Shown one piece after another: positions 11,339 to 21,992 of a DNA stretch of 64,000 bases (the first letter of the stretch is position 1; each line of letters opens with the position of its first letter). Origin of the DNA: Hygrocybe punicea (Eukaryota > Basidiomycota > Agaricomycetes > Agaricales > Hygrophoraceae); assembly GCA_963556145.1 (NCBI GenBank), contig OY744462.1, positions 3,782,001 through 3,846,000 of the forward strand. Reading direction: 5' to 3'. Under the pieces are notes generated by a model. The model made no database searches. It saw only the letters and a list, made by a program, of their open reading frames with translations, and had not been told where the DNA came from. Both the position numbers and the translations under genes were made by a program.

Positions 11339-12699
11339 ACTTGTTTAGTGGGCCAGTGCTGTGCATGGCATGAACGAGTTCTTTTTTTCCTCTTCTCACT
11401 TTCATGATGAAGTAAATAATAATATTAAATTGCATAAAGCATGTTACATGTGATAGAAGACATATAGCATATATTATATATTAATAAGCCCACCTCTCAC
11501 CATAGCAACATAAAAAGTAGAAAAAATAAAACTGCATAGCATGTCTTGACCTCCTCTCCCACTGTCATGTCTTCTTTGCTTCATCATTATGCAATATTCT
11601 CAGCCAAAAGAGAGAGTAACACATCAACTGTCAAATACAACTACCTTTAAACAGTATGATAACAATTGACCCACTTCTCCATAATCTTGCTGCACAACAG
11701 ATGATAATATGAAGACAGCTGTGCTTAAGTGGGCCAATGTTGCATATGGCATGAACAAAGTTTTGTTTCTGTCATTGAATTTTTATTTGTATGATTATTA
11801 CAAATATTGATAAGTGACTTTGCTGAAAATATATAATTAGCACATAATATATACAGCAATATCACATTGAATTATATGTTTTAAGTAAAAATATCATTAT
11901 ATCATCTGAGTTACGCTCATTTCTGCGTATATGGCTGAAATTTCCCTATATAGTAATAGTGGTCACATGTGACTATGACTCCTGTGATCACCTCAAAATT
12001 TAGCATATATGGTGTAAAATTGCCTTATATGGTTAGACTGGTCACATGTGACTGTCACCATTGTGATCAGCAGAAAATTTGCTATATAATATCAAAAATT
12101 GCCTTATATAGTTAGATTGGTCACATGTCACTGTCACACCTGATCCGAAATGATAATATTAGTCAGCAGTTCAATTTTCAGCTGATTCTAATAAGAATTG
12201 AGACCAGTACGAATATTTTGAATATAATTGGAAGGTAATTTGTCTTTTTTGCACCAACCCATCTTTGGATGCTTATGTAAACTTGTCCACACATGGCCCC
12301 AACTGCATCTTATTTTCCAGGATCAGAAGTAGAATCATATCTGTTACCCAAAAAAATTCTGTCTATAGGCGATCAACTTTATTAATTAATCAATTAATTA
12401 ATTATGAACCCTCACTGAACCAGGTCTGTTAGGTTGTGATGAGTCACTCTACCACAAGAGAGTATGGACTTAGTAGATTTCGAGGATTGTGGCTGATTGT
12501 TTGTATCTATTTGTCCCAAAGTGGTCAAACCTGGTGGGGAGCTCACTGTGTATCCTCAGTATTCACAGTGACCTCCTACCAGGTGAGTAGTGTAGTTTTG
12601 TATCACACAATATACCAGTATTCACAGTGACCCCCTACACGTTTATTTTAATAAGGTCTGATAAAGAACGAGTCTTTTAATAAATTAAAAGAACTCGTA
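11339..12699 (-). mobile_element. nA element copy 2 inserted in Hel-D1
   Basis: Its 3' terminus is at 11339 (ACTTGTTTAGTGGGCCAGTG on plus, hairpin GCCAGTGCTGTGCATGGC) and its 5' terminus at 12699 (..AACTCGTA). It splits the D1 acidic linker. The element is 1361 bp, longer than other nA copies because of a 225-bp secondary insertion at 12429-12653. Three TGGTCACATGTGACT-type palindromes occur near 11960-12130. No protein is encoded. Confidence 0.9.
12429..12653. mobile_element. 225-bp unclassified insertion inside nA copy 2
   Basis: The insertion is flanked by the 7-bp direct repeat AGGTCTG (12422-12428 and 12654-12660). All other nA copies read straight through this point as ..CCAGGTCTGATAAAG. 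Inside are two near-identical words, CAGTATTCACAGTGACC, about 60 bp apart. There is no terminal inverted repeat and no poly-A. It may be a short retroposon or a non-autonomous DNA element; I cannot assign a class. Confidence 0.6.
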
Positions 12700-13067
12700 A
12701 CAGTGGTAGTTATGAAAGCAACACTGATTGAATTGGGTCTATTATTGCCGATGAGAATGAGAATGACATTGGTAAAGAGGACAGTGATAATGCCAGCAAT
12801 ATTGATGCAGACATTAAACAGCCTCATAAGTTTTTTTTGTCAGCTCATCCATTACATGGAACACACTGGATAGAATATCATTCATCATATAAAAAAGTTG
12901 TGCCTAACTTTGTTGGAGGTTCACTTCCAAGAAGAGATCGAGGAGATAGAGAATATTACTGTGCTACCATGCTTACTTTATTCAAGCCCTGGAGAACAGG
13001 CCAAGATCTTAAGAATAACAATGAGTCGTGGGATGAGGCATTCACAGACTATAAATTTACATCATGA
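12700..13067 (+). pseudogene. Hel-D1 linker between Rep and helicase
   Basis: This resumes the D1 protein after the nA insertion. An acidic Asp/Asn-rich stretch is followed by VVPNFVGGSLPRRDRGDREY and ATMLTLFKPWRTG, which are conserved in Hel-C as well. There is a TGA near 12737 within the linker and another at 13065-13067. The frame then continues in phase into the helicase frame at 13080. Confidence 0.7.
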
Positions 13068-13079
13068 CAAAGCCAAATA

Positions 13080-15686
13080 ATGGATCATTTTAATATTAGA
13101 TATGAATGCAATGATGCTCGAGATGATTATTCAGCTCAGCTCAAAAAGGGTGATGCTACAGCTGGTATATTTCATTCTTGGATGACATCAGAAGAAATGG
13201 ATAACATGGATGATATCAATGAGAATGGTCATGGTGATGATTTTGGTGATAATGAAGGAATTGATAATGAGGATTATGGATTGAATAAATACTCCACCCT
13301 TAGTTCAAAGGGACAGTTAATCAAAGCCCAAATGGATGCCACTAAAGATAGTGTAAGAAATGCGGGCTGGCTAGATATCAGTCCTGATGGCATTAATACA
13401 ATTGATACTGCTCCACTCACACCTCAAATCATACAGCCTGGTGGTAAATGGAAAACAGCTGTTCAAGATAAAAGACAAGAAATCATTGCTGATAGAAATG
13501 CACGTGTCGCTAATGCTGAAGACACCAGAAAAACTCATGCATCTGAAAATGACGTTAAAGTTGTTGACCAATCATATTTAAAACATGATTTCCAAGCAAA
13601 GATGCAAGTTGTTCAGGAATTGATAGATGGCACAGTTACTCTTTTCAAATTAAATACTGAACAACAAAGAGCATTTAGAATTGTTGCTAATCACACTGCG
13701 ACTTTAAATTCAGATCAGCTAAAAATGTATCTAGGTGGCATGGGTGGAACTGGCAAAAGTCAAGTAATCAAAGCACTCAAGCATTTATTTCAACAAAGAC
13801 ATGAATTACATCGTCTTGTTATACTGGGTCCAACTGGAACATCTGCAGCATTACTGGGTGGCTCAACTTACCACTCATTCCTAGGCATTCACATGAATAA
13901 TGATACTGGCAATCAAAGTGTAACAATTGCTCAAGTGAGAGCAAGGCTAGAGGGAATTGATTATATTTTCATAGATGAAGTATCTATGTTGGCATGCCAT
14001 GAATTATACAAAATCAGCTCACAGCTTGCCAAAGCTCTGAATGTATTTGATGTGCCATTTGGAGGCATTAATATTATTTTTGCTGGAGATTTTGCACAAC
14101 TGCCACCTGTTGGAGGTGCATCTTTGTATAGTGGTTCAGTAGGAACACAAATAGATTCTGGTCTGAAGCCACATTATCAAGAAGCAGCTATTGGAAAAGC
14201 ACTCTGGCATCAGATCACAACAGTTGTCATTTTGAGAGAAAATATGCGTCAAAAGACACAAACACCTGATGATGCATCATTGCGATCAGCTTTAGTAAAC
14301 ATGCAATATGGTGCATGCACTCCTGAAGACATCAGATTTCTGAGAAAGAGAATTGCTGGCAAATGCTCAGATCAGCCAAATGTTGCTGCAAAAAATTTCA
14401 GAAATGTTGCTATCATCTGTGGGGTGCACTCTCAAAAAGACGGAATCAACCAGCTTGGATGTGAGCATTTTGCAGAGGATACAAATCAAAAGTTGACCCA
14501 CTTCTACTCTATGGACAAATGGGGCAAAGAAAGTGATCCAGCTAATAAAACCAAATGGGGGAAATCCAAAGTGGCATCAAAGACAATTCACAAATCAAAT
14601 CAGATTAATTTTGATGAACAACTTGAGATTTGGAAACTCAACCATGGAGCAACTGAACACTTTCCTGGAAAGCTTCCATTGTGTCTTGGCATGCCTGTGA
14701 TGATCCGAAACAATGATGCAACTGAATTATGCATCACCAAAGGCCAGGAAGGCATTATTGTTGGCTGGCAATCAATCAAAGGCCCTCATGATAAACGTGT
14801 TCTCGACACACTCTTTGTGAAATTGGATAATCCACCTCAATTGGTTCAAATACCTGGTCTACCAGATAATGTTGTTCCTATTGTGAAGAGCACAAAAACA
14901 ATTCACTGTCTATTCCCAAGTGATCTGAAGGAATCTGTTGAAAGTCAACAAGTATGGGTGCTGCCCAACTTTGCTATGACAGCTCATGCATCTCAGGGAA
15001 AAACCCACCCTTACAATGTTGTACATTTAAACAGCTGTTTTTCTCACATGTCATATTACACAGCTCTGTCTAGAAGTGCAAGTGCAGCAGGGACCATCAT
15101 TATCCAAGGTTTTGACCCTAATGTTATTACAAGAGGTTGCAGTGGCTATCTCAGACAAGAATTCAGGGAACAAGAAATATTAGATGATATTACAAGGCTG
15201 AGATATGAAGGACAACTACCTGATCACTTAACTGGGCAACTCCGCAATACATTGATTCGTCAATATCAATTATCGAAAGACACTGATTATGTTCCTGCCA
15301 AAGTAGATGCAGCATTAAGTTGGTCTGCCAGAGATCCACTACCTATGCTTCCTGTGGTTGTTGACAGTTCATGGCAACTCATTGGAAAATCTACTGATGG
15401 AAAAGCTAAGCAAAATTCACTTCAACAGGCCAGTCTTGGTTTTGTGGCCGCAAAAAGAAGCTCACCAGTAAAGCAAAATTTGAAACGTACTTATGATGAA
15501 CATGATGAGACACAACTTTTGAGTAGGAAAAAGAGAATTATAACTCATGAAGGCAGTTGCACTATTCTTACTCCTCGTGGCATACATTGGGATGAAAACA
15601 ACTGGAGTTGTGCATATGATTCACTCTTTGTTATTTTGTACAATATATGGGCAGAACATCCTGCAAGTTGGACAACAAGATTTTAG
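13080..15686 (+). CDS. Hel-D1 PIF1-type helicase with start of C19-like peptidase (868 codons open)
   Basis: This is a superfamily 1B (PIF1-like) DNA helicase that unwinds the donor strand during rolling-circle transposition. Walker A is GGMGGTGKSQ (near 13735). Walker B is FIDEVSML (near 13970), followed by GDFAQLPPVGG and, towards the C-terminus, MTAHASQGKT and YTALSRSAS. From about residue 835 the chain enters a peptidase-like Cys box, NNWSCAYDSLFVILYNIW. It ends at an in-frame TAG (15684-15686), beyond which the same frame continues. This is the longest open frame in the window and its helicase motifs are intact. It is part of a single polyprotein in the intact family, so the ATG at 13080 may not be a true start. 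Confidence 0.85.
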   Translation: MDHFNIRYECNDARDDYSAQLKKGDATAGIFHSWMTSEEMDNMDDINENGHGDDFGDNEGIDNEDYGLNKYSTLSSKGQLIKAQMDATKDSVRNAGWLDISPDGINTIDTAPLTPQIIQPGGKWKTAVQDKRQEIIADRNARVANAEDTRKTHASENDVKVVDQSYLKHDFQAKMQVVQELIDGTVTLFKLNTEQQRAFRIVANHTATLNSDQLKMYLGGMGGTGKSQVIKALKHLFQQRHELHRLVILGPTGTSAALLGGSTYHSFLGIHMNNDTGNQSVTIAQVRARLEGIDYIFIDEVSMLACHELYKISSQLAKALNVFDVPFGGINIIFAGDFAQLPPVGGASLYSGSVGTQIDSGLKPHYQEAAIGKALWHQITTVVILRENMRQKTQTPDDASLRSALVNMQYGACTPEDIRFLRKRIAGKCSDQPNVAAKNFRNVAIICGVHSQKDGINQLGCEHFAEDTNQKLTHFYSMDKWGKESDPANKTKWGKSKVASKTIHKSNQINFDEQLEIWKLNHGATEHFPGKLPLCLGMPVMIRNNDATELCITKGQEGIIVGWQSIKGPHDKRVLDTLFVKLDNPPQLVQIPGLPDNVVPIVKSTKTIHCLFPSDLKESVESQQVWVLPNFAMTAHASQGKTHPYNVVHLNSCFSHMSYYTALSRSASAAGTIIIQGFDPNVITRGCSGYLRQEFREQEILDDITRLRYEGQLPDHLTGQLRNTLIRQYQLSKDTDYVPAKVDAALSWSARDPLPMLPVVVDSSWQLIGKSTDGKAKQNSLQQASLGFVAAKRSSPVKQNLKRTYDEHDETQLLSRKKRIITHEGSCTILTPRGIHWDENNWSCAYDSLFVILYNIWAEHPASWTTRF

Positions 15687-16370
15687 TCAATTGGAAACAT
15701 TTATCTGTCAACACTTGTACATGGGTTTAACATGATGGCATCACAATTGAGCTTTGAAAATGTAAGAAATGGAGTGAGAATGAAACTCCATGCCAAGAAT
15801 CCAGAACAATTTCCCATGGGTGCTACTGGCATCAGCGTTGCTACACTATGTATGGAAATGCTGAAACCACAAGATTGTATTGCATCTTCACAGCTCATTT
15901 GTTCTCACTGTGATTATGAAGGTCCAGAAAAAGATGATAAACTTACCTATGTATTGCATGCTGATCCATCTGTTTCTGGCTCAACATCTGATTGGGAGCA
16001 AACCATTGTATATCATGTTAGAAATAAATGTCCACAATGTAATGTTTCAATGATGCGTGCCATATACTATACAAAAGCACCTGATTTGCTGGTATTAGAA
16101 TATCCCAACATAAACATGATTACCAGCCATCAAATAACTGTAAATGTAAATGAAAAGTCAGTAAATTTGCATCTAAGAGGTATTGTATATGCTGGAGGAT
16201 ATCACTTTACATCTCAATTCATATCAGAAGATGGAACAATTTGGTATCATGATGGAATGACAATGGGAGAATGTAAGCAAAATGGCCACATTGGTATGAT
16301 GTTGGATGATGATTTTAAAAGATATGAAAATAAAATTCTTGTGCTAGCAGTTTATGCACGAAACCAGTAA
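15687..16370 (+). pseudogene. Hel-D1 C-terminal C19-like cysteine-peptidase domain
   Basis: In phase with the helicase frame after one TAG. A zinc-finger-like pair, CSHCDYEG and CPQCNVS, is followed by LLVLEYPNINM. The His box is GGYHFTSQFI, then WYHDGMTMG, ending in ILVLAVYARNQ and TAA. Together with the upstream Cys box (15592-15640) this matches the Cys...His layout of C19 (ubiquitin-hydrolase) peptidases. Substrate unknown. The domain might cleave the polyprotein or remove host ubiquitin; both are inference. Homologous domains occur at 46027-46759 (Hel-C) and in part at 21993-22442. Confidence 0.7.
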
Positions 16371-16902
16371 TTTAATATCATTGAGGACTATTGGGTGGGA
16401 AAGTGGGACATTCAAAATTTTCACCAGCTGAAATTCATATTGAACATCAAAATTGGAGGAAATCTTCTGGGTGGGAAAGTGGGCCATTAAATATAGAAAT
16501 GTTATAAATAAATCACATGATGTCAAACACTTAAGTTCTTATTGTTACTTATTGCCTGAGCACTGATAAGTAATGGTAACAGTGGTAGTAGTAAATGCCA
16601 GGATAAACTGTTGTATAACTGACATTCAGTCCACTACAATGTTGGTTGACTAGTGATATACAAGTATGGTAGGAACAAGTGTGAATAATCTTGTCCAAGA
16701 GATTGGTAGTCTCTTGATCAAAGGCCCCAACTGCAGACAAATAGTACATTGTCACTAACAGAACAGGATAACATAGAATGTATGATTCCAAATTCCAACA
16801 ATGTTCATATATACTACGATTATTCTTGTTATACATTACACAAACAAATTAGTGCAGCTTATGTAGAATAAATAATGTACATTAAATGATTGAATAGAAC
16901 CC
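16371..16902 (+). other. Hel-D1 3' untranslated region
   Basis: AT-rich sequence between the stop codon and the element terminus. A 17-base word GGGTGGGAAAGTGGGNC occurs twice (near 16390 and 16470). Position 16882 onward (TGATTGAATAGAACCCAGAA) is repeated in reverse complement near 59480-59506, where a Hel-D 3' end is inserted in C2. No gene seen. Confidence 0.5.
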
Positions 16903-16949
16903 AGAAGAACTCGTTCATGCCACGCTTGCGATGGCCCACTTCCCCAAGT
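16903..16949 (+). repeat. Hel-D1 3' terminus with hairpin
   Basis: AGAAGAACTCGTTCATGCC carries the internal arm of the asymmetric inverted repeat. It is followed by the imperfect hairpin GCCACGCTTGCGATGGC and the end CCACTTCCCCAAGT. The same ending occurs at 26721-26767 (nB3) and, inverted, at 59437-59483. Such a hairpin just inside the 3' end is the termination signal expected for Helitron-class elements. Confidence 0.8.
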
Positions 16950-17106
16950 ATTGATCTTCCAACTGATCGACCTGACATGGCGATGGAGGGTGGACCCAGA
17001 CAACCCAAGAAAAAGAACCACGACGACAGGACCACCGCTCAACATTGCCGGAAGGCTTATATACCCCATGACATCAATCAAGTTCCTGGGCATGCACATC
17101 GACCGC

Positions 17107-18249
17107 GAGCTCTGATGGAAGGAACAGGGAGCGGCGGCACTCAAGAAAGGCCAGGACTGGCTATTGGAGTTCCGGAGACTTTCCAAAACATCAGGGGGAA
17201 TACCAGCGAAGATCATGAGATGGCTTTACCTGTCCATCGCAGTCCCGAGAATGCTGTATGCTGCAGAGGTCTTCGTGGGCTCGACGCAGAAGAAAGAAGG
17301 AACAGGGGATAGACAACATGGAGGGAGTACGGCGATGACATGGAAACTGGCGGGCATACAACGCAAGGCGGCTCTGATGATCACCGGCGCATTGTCGACC
17401 ACGGCCACTGACATCCTAGATGCCCACGCAGACCTGCTACCATTTCACTTTTTAGTAGATAGGATACGACACCGAGCGGCTCTACGCCTTGCAACGCTCC
17501 CGCTGACGCACCCACTAAGTAAAGCCGTCAAGAATGCACGGGTATGCCGGGTAAAGAGACACCCCACCCCCATACACGATCTGATATGGGACTACAACAT
17601 AAAAACGGAGCAGATGGAAAAGATCACCACATGTAGATACGACACAAAATGGGAACCCGAGATCAAAACACAGATACAGACATCGAGAGAAAAGGCCAAG
17701 GAAGCACACGAACGAGACGACAATGATATAACGATATACACCGATGGATCAGGGCTGGATGGGATGATAGGTGCGGCGGCGGTACTGATGAGAGCAGGAC
17801 GAAGGAGAAGGAGAGTTAGAAGGTACAAGCTAGGGAAACAGGAGCATCACACGGTACATGAAGGGGAGGGGATAGGGATGATATTGGGACTAGAGCTGCT
17901 GAGAGGAGAAAAGAGGGTTCGAGACGTCTCGATGTTCATGGATGGACAAGCAGCGATTCGGGCGACGAAATCTCTCGAAGCAGGCCCATCACGCCATGTT
18001 TTTGATTTGTTCCACAACAGGCTAGATATGGTTATGAGGCAGCACAAAAGAATGGACCTTACGATTAAATGGACACCGGGACACGAGGGCATCAACGGCA
18101 ATGAGGTAGCAGATGACCATGCGAAGAAAGCGGCACAAGGGAATAGCACAGCGGCCACAGGAATCCCTGCCCCACTGCGGCATGCTCTACCGCGCAGCAA
18201 GGCAGCAGCGGCGAGGATGCTTGAGCAAACTAAAGAAGCGAGCAGATAG
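17107..18249 (+). pseudogene. LINE polyprotein fragment: end of RT and RNase H
   Basis: The frame from about 17107 reads through PAKIMRWLYLSIAVPRMLYA and ALMITGALSTTATDILDAHA, typical of the RT C-terminal part of fungal LINEs. RNase H begins at ITIYTDGSGLDG (first Asp). It continues with MFMDGQAAIRATKS and ends with IKWTPGHEGINGNEVADDHA (His and last Asp). RNase H removes RNA from the RNA-DNA hybrid during target-primed reverse transcription. The sequence 16960-17100 belongs to the same protein in another frame (e.g. KFLGMHIDRE), so at least one frameshift is present. Confidence 0.85.
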
Positions 18250-18664
18250 GGAATGGCGCCAGTCCCCAAGGTACCGGCGACTCCTGGAGATTGACCCAAG
18301 CTTCACGCAGTCTGCATATCAGAAAATGACCCAATCCCTGCCCAAGAAACACCTCGCGATCCTCACGCAACTGCGAACAGGCCACATAGGGCTCAACCAC
18401 CACCTGCACAAGATCAACCACGCTGACACCCCCACCTGCCCATGCTGTCGTCGTCACCATGGGATGGTCACCCACTTCCTCCTGTTCTGCCTGGCTCATG
18501 ACCACGCACGCCGGAGACTACGTCAGATAGCAGGGCGTGACGCGGGATACGTGAAGAAGCTGCTATGCACCCTGAAGCACCTCCCACCGCTTTTCCGCTA
18601 CATCAATGACACACAACGACTCCGGCAAGCATTTGGAAACATTCCCGACATCGCACATGAATAA
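18240..18664 (+). pseudogene. LINE polyprotein fragment: C-terminal zinc-knuckle region
   Basis: Shifted in frame relative to the RNase H part near 18240. It reads LSKLKKRADREW, LPKKHLAILTQLRTGHIGLN and CPCCRRHHGMVTHFLLFC, a CxxC...H...C arrangement found at the end of fungal Tad-type ORF2 proteins. It ends at TAA (18662-18664). A 3' UTR of about 250 bp follows. Confidence 0.75.
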
Positions 18665-19070
18665 AGCAACAGCCCCACCCTGGTCCGCACATCCCCTGGC
18701 CCCCGGCCTTTGCCCCCCCCTTGTCCCCCTACCTTACGATCTAACCACACCCAGGTTCAATTATTACAGGAGACATACTCCCACCGGGAACGGCACTGCT
18801 GTGCCCACACGTTGCCCCAGCCTCACACGCATTCCTTGTTGTAACAAGTAGCATATTTCACAGTAATCTCTACATACGATGTACCGTAAAGGAGAATAAA
18901 CTAGGAATAAATAAATAAAAAGTATTGATCTTCAGTCCATCTCTTCTTTCACATCACAAGTCCCTGAAAAAATCACAAATATCCACAACAGCACTGAATT
19001 TGTTCTTTCTAGTTGTCAATCAGCTCATACCTCTTTTCTATTTGAACTATATGCCAGAGTCTTCTTAAAC

Positions 19071-21883
19071 ATGTTTGATTTGCTTTCTGTGTATCATTGT
19101 ACAACTAGCATTGCTAATAAATGCATGTATATTAAGTTAAAACTTCAACAGAATCTGTTCAGAAAACATGACTTCAGAGCTTACTTGAAATATGTTATAA
19201 AACAACCTATATTAGCCAATGGAGCCATTCTATTGTTCTTCTTGGTTCTGTATCATTAACTAGCTTGTCAAGTGTCTGCTCAATATATTAGCAATAAAAC
19301 TTCCAAATTATGTGACATTTTCAAGTCTGAAAATATATCGTTCAATGCTAACATTGATATTGAATGCATTGGTGGAGGCAAAGCAAATGTATTCTCACTT
19401 CATGAACTGATGCCTGCTTCAACCAATGACAATGCTAGTATGGATGTAGCTAAATGTAAATTTCACTCTTACATGCCAAAAAATGAAGCACTCTCACTGC
19501 AATCATCATCTGAAAAGTCTCTTGTAGTTGTAAATCATCCATTTGAACCGTTGATTCCAAAGTTGACCATTGCAAACTTGAAAGTGATTGCAGCCAGTCA
19601 TAGCATTCTTGTACACTCCAAAATGAATCATGCATCAATTCAAACTGCAATTCTGACTCATGTGTGCTCCAACTGCCCAGAATTTGTATCTGTCTTTGAA
19701 TGTATTGAATTTGTTGATAAAGAAGCAATTGCAATTCACAAGAGATCTTTGAACCTCAGAGCAGTCAATAAGTTTAAAGCACAACATCCTGACAAACATG
19801 CCAAACAAAATCTGACTGCTGTACAAAAATTTTATAATGAAAACCCAGACAAGCATGTCAAACAAAATCTAGCATCTGTCCAGAAATTTCAGAATGAAAA
19901 TCCTGACAAGCATGCCAAACAAAATCTAGCAGCTTTCCAGAAATTCCAGAATGAAAATCTTGACAAGCATGCCCAACAGCATATAGCAGCTGTTCAGAAA
20001 TTCCAGAGTACAAATCCTGATAAGCATACAAAGCAAAATCTAGCAGCTGTACAGAAATTTAATCTAGAAAATCCTGACAAGCATGGCAAACAAAATCTAG
20101 AAGCAGTACTAAGATTTCAGAGTGAAAATCCTGACAAGCATGCCAAACAACATCTAGCAGCTGTTCAGAAATTCCAGAGGACAAATCCTGACAAGCATAC
20201 AAAGCAAAATCTAGCAGCTGTACAGAAATTTCACCTTCAACATCCTGAGAAGCATGCAACACAAAACTGTGCAGCTGTTACAAAATTCAAACTTGAGAAT
20301 CACAAGAAGTATCTGGAACACACACTAAATGCTGTTAGAAGATATAACATGAATCCTCCTGAGCAGCATGCACAAATTAACCAGATGGCTGTTCAAACAT
20401 ATAGAGATAACATTCAATTTCCATGTGATCCACCTTCAGCAAAATTGAAACATACTATTATTTCAGGATTTTGTGGTGATACCTCTCCCAATAAATTTAT
20501 TGAGTCTGGTTGCGCTGTTTGTGGAAGATTGACTCCAGTTTCTCAATTGCAAAGCTACACAGAGTTGAATTTAAGTTGTTTGAAACAATCTGGTGTAACT
20601 CACAAAGAGTGCTTCTCAATTGATGATCCAATCCAATCTTCAGATAACCTGATAATAAATGAAGATCTTCTTGGCATTTACAAGAAGTGTTACAAGTCTT
20701 TGATCAGAGGCAAATGCCCTGCTATGTCTCTGGCAAATGGTTTATGGCTTGGACAAAGTCCTAATGAATTGAGTAATTTGTCTTATGCAGAACAACTACT
20801 GATTGCTAGAGTGAGACACAACAGATGCATAGTTCAAGTGTCTTCAGGAATGCATAAGATGAGAGCCAATGCTATTACTTTTGCTAATCCAACTCCAAAG
20901 ATTTATGACATTTTACCTCCACCCATCGATGAGTTGGATGAAGTACTTGCATTCATCTATACTGGACCATGCAAACCTACCAAGTCTGATTTTGAGAGGA
21001 CACCATTGCTTGTTGGAAGAAATAAAGTTGCAACTGCATTGAATTGGTTAAAACTGAATCATTGTGATTACTTTGACTTGGAAATCTCAGAAGAACATTT
21101 GAAGCAATATCCTGAGAATGACATACCAGTTGCGGTAGAGTACAGACAATTCTTTGTCAACAAAAACCCAGAAGCCACTGCTGTTAATGACATGGAAGAG
21201 GAAGAAGGCACTGAGACAGGCATGTGTCCATTTGTAGTTCATGGTCTCACAGGTGAAGAGTACTCTACCAAAAGTATCAAAGCCATAAAAGCCATTGCCT
21301 TAAAACATTTGATGGATAATAAAAAGATCCTGGCAATTGGACATGAGAGTGATCCACAATCCATCTACAATAATCCTCAGTTGTTCCCTCAAATGATGCC
21401 ATGGTTGTTTCCCTATGGACTTGGTGGAATTGGTAACTCACTGATTCAAGGCAAGATTTCTGAAATCAAACACAAGAGACACTTGTTAATGTACTATGAC
21501 AAGAGGTTTCAGAAAGATCCCCACTTTCCTTTGATTGCATTCAACCATGAGCAAATCAAAGAGTCTACAACAGCTGGCTATTTATTAGCTGAAAAGGCAA
21601 AATTTGAACACATTTCACAAAGATTAATGGATGTGGATCTTGGAGTTTTAAATAATATTGCTAGAAAAATGGAAGATGGTGAACATGTCATTCCAGAAAC
21701 AGATGAAGAGAAACTTTGTTTCCAGTTAATTAAAGATATTGATCATGTAGGAAGTCATGTAAAAGGATCACTCACAAGCAAGAAATACATGAGAAATGAA
21801 GTCTGGTCTCTGATGTCATTTGTGGGTGCACCTTCCTGGTTCATTACATTTTCACCTGCAGATAACATGCATCCACTGTCTTT
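19071..21883 (+). pseudogene. Hel-C1 N-terminal half: leader, 19-residue repeats, DUF6570, start of Rep
   Basis: The frame from ATG 19071 has a hydrophobic stretch, ILANGAILLFFLVLYH, a TAA at 19257-19259, and then stays open from 19260 to the insertion at 21884. Landmarks are GGGKANVFSLHELMP, then about 12 tandem repeats of the form NPDKHAKQNLAAVQKFQ (about 19770-20400), each about 19 residues. DUF6570 has CAVCGRLT, while CxxC pair 2 is changed to YKKCYKSL. Helitron_like_N is PQLFPQMMPWLFPYGLGG. The frame is cut in ADNMHPLSL, just before the YFADT.ETF block. That block resumes at about 30918 on the far side of the inserted composite. Confidence 0.85.
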
Positions 21884-21992
21884 ACTTGTTTAGAGGGCCA
21901 GTGCTTCGCATGGCATGAACAAGTTCTTCCCAAAGGTCCATCCTTTACCCTCCACTGACCTACCATTACCTTATAAATCATATTGAGGAACA

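Larger units (their letters stand above)
7037..16949 (+). mobile_element. Hel-D copy D1: near-complete Helitron2/Helentron-like element
   Basis: The order is N-terminal leader, DUF6570, Rep, helicase and C19-like peptidase on the plus strand, ending in a 3' terminus at 16949 (..CTTCCCCAAGT). The terminus is preceded by the hairpin GCCACGCTTGCGATGGC and by AAGAACTCG. The 5' terminus is not located; 7037 is only the first ATG. D1 is split by an nA element (11339-12699) and carries four in-frame stops and one frameshift, so it is inactive as it stands. The sequence following its 3' end (from 16950, continued at 18934) matches the 5' region of Hel-C copy C2 near 50000. D1 therefore ended its transposition inside C1's 5' region. 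Confidence 0.8.
16960..18919 (+). mobile_element. 5'-truncated Tad-like LINE with 14-bp target duplication
   Basis: The element is flanked by the perfect 14-bp direct repeat AAGTATTGATCTTC (16946-16959 and 18920-18933). It starts inside the reverse transcriptase C-terminal part, continues through RNase H and a C-terminal CCHC-like domain, and ends in an (ATAA)n-type tail. It is more GC-rich than its surroundings. The duplicated target contains the last four bases of Hel-D1, so the LINE landed exactly on the D1/C1 junction and arrived after D1. Confidence 0.9.

Noticed and set aside
16890..17312. 140-codon ORF crossing the Hel-D1 3' end into the LINE
   Set aside because: It spans an element junction and is mostly in a shifted frame relative to the LINE protein.
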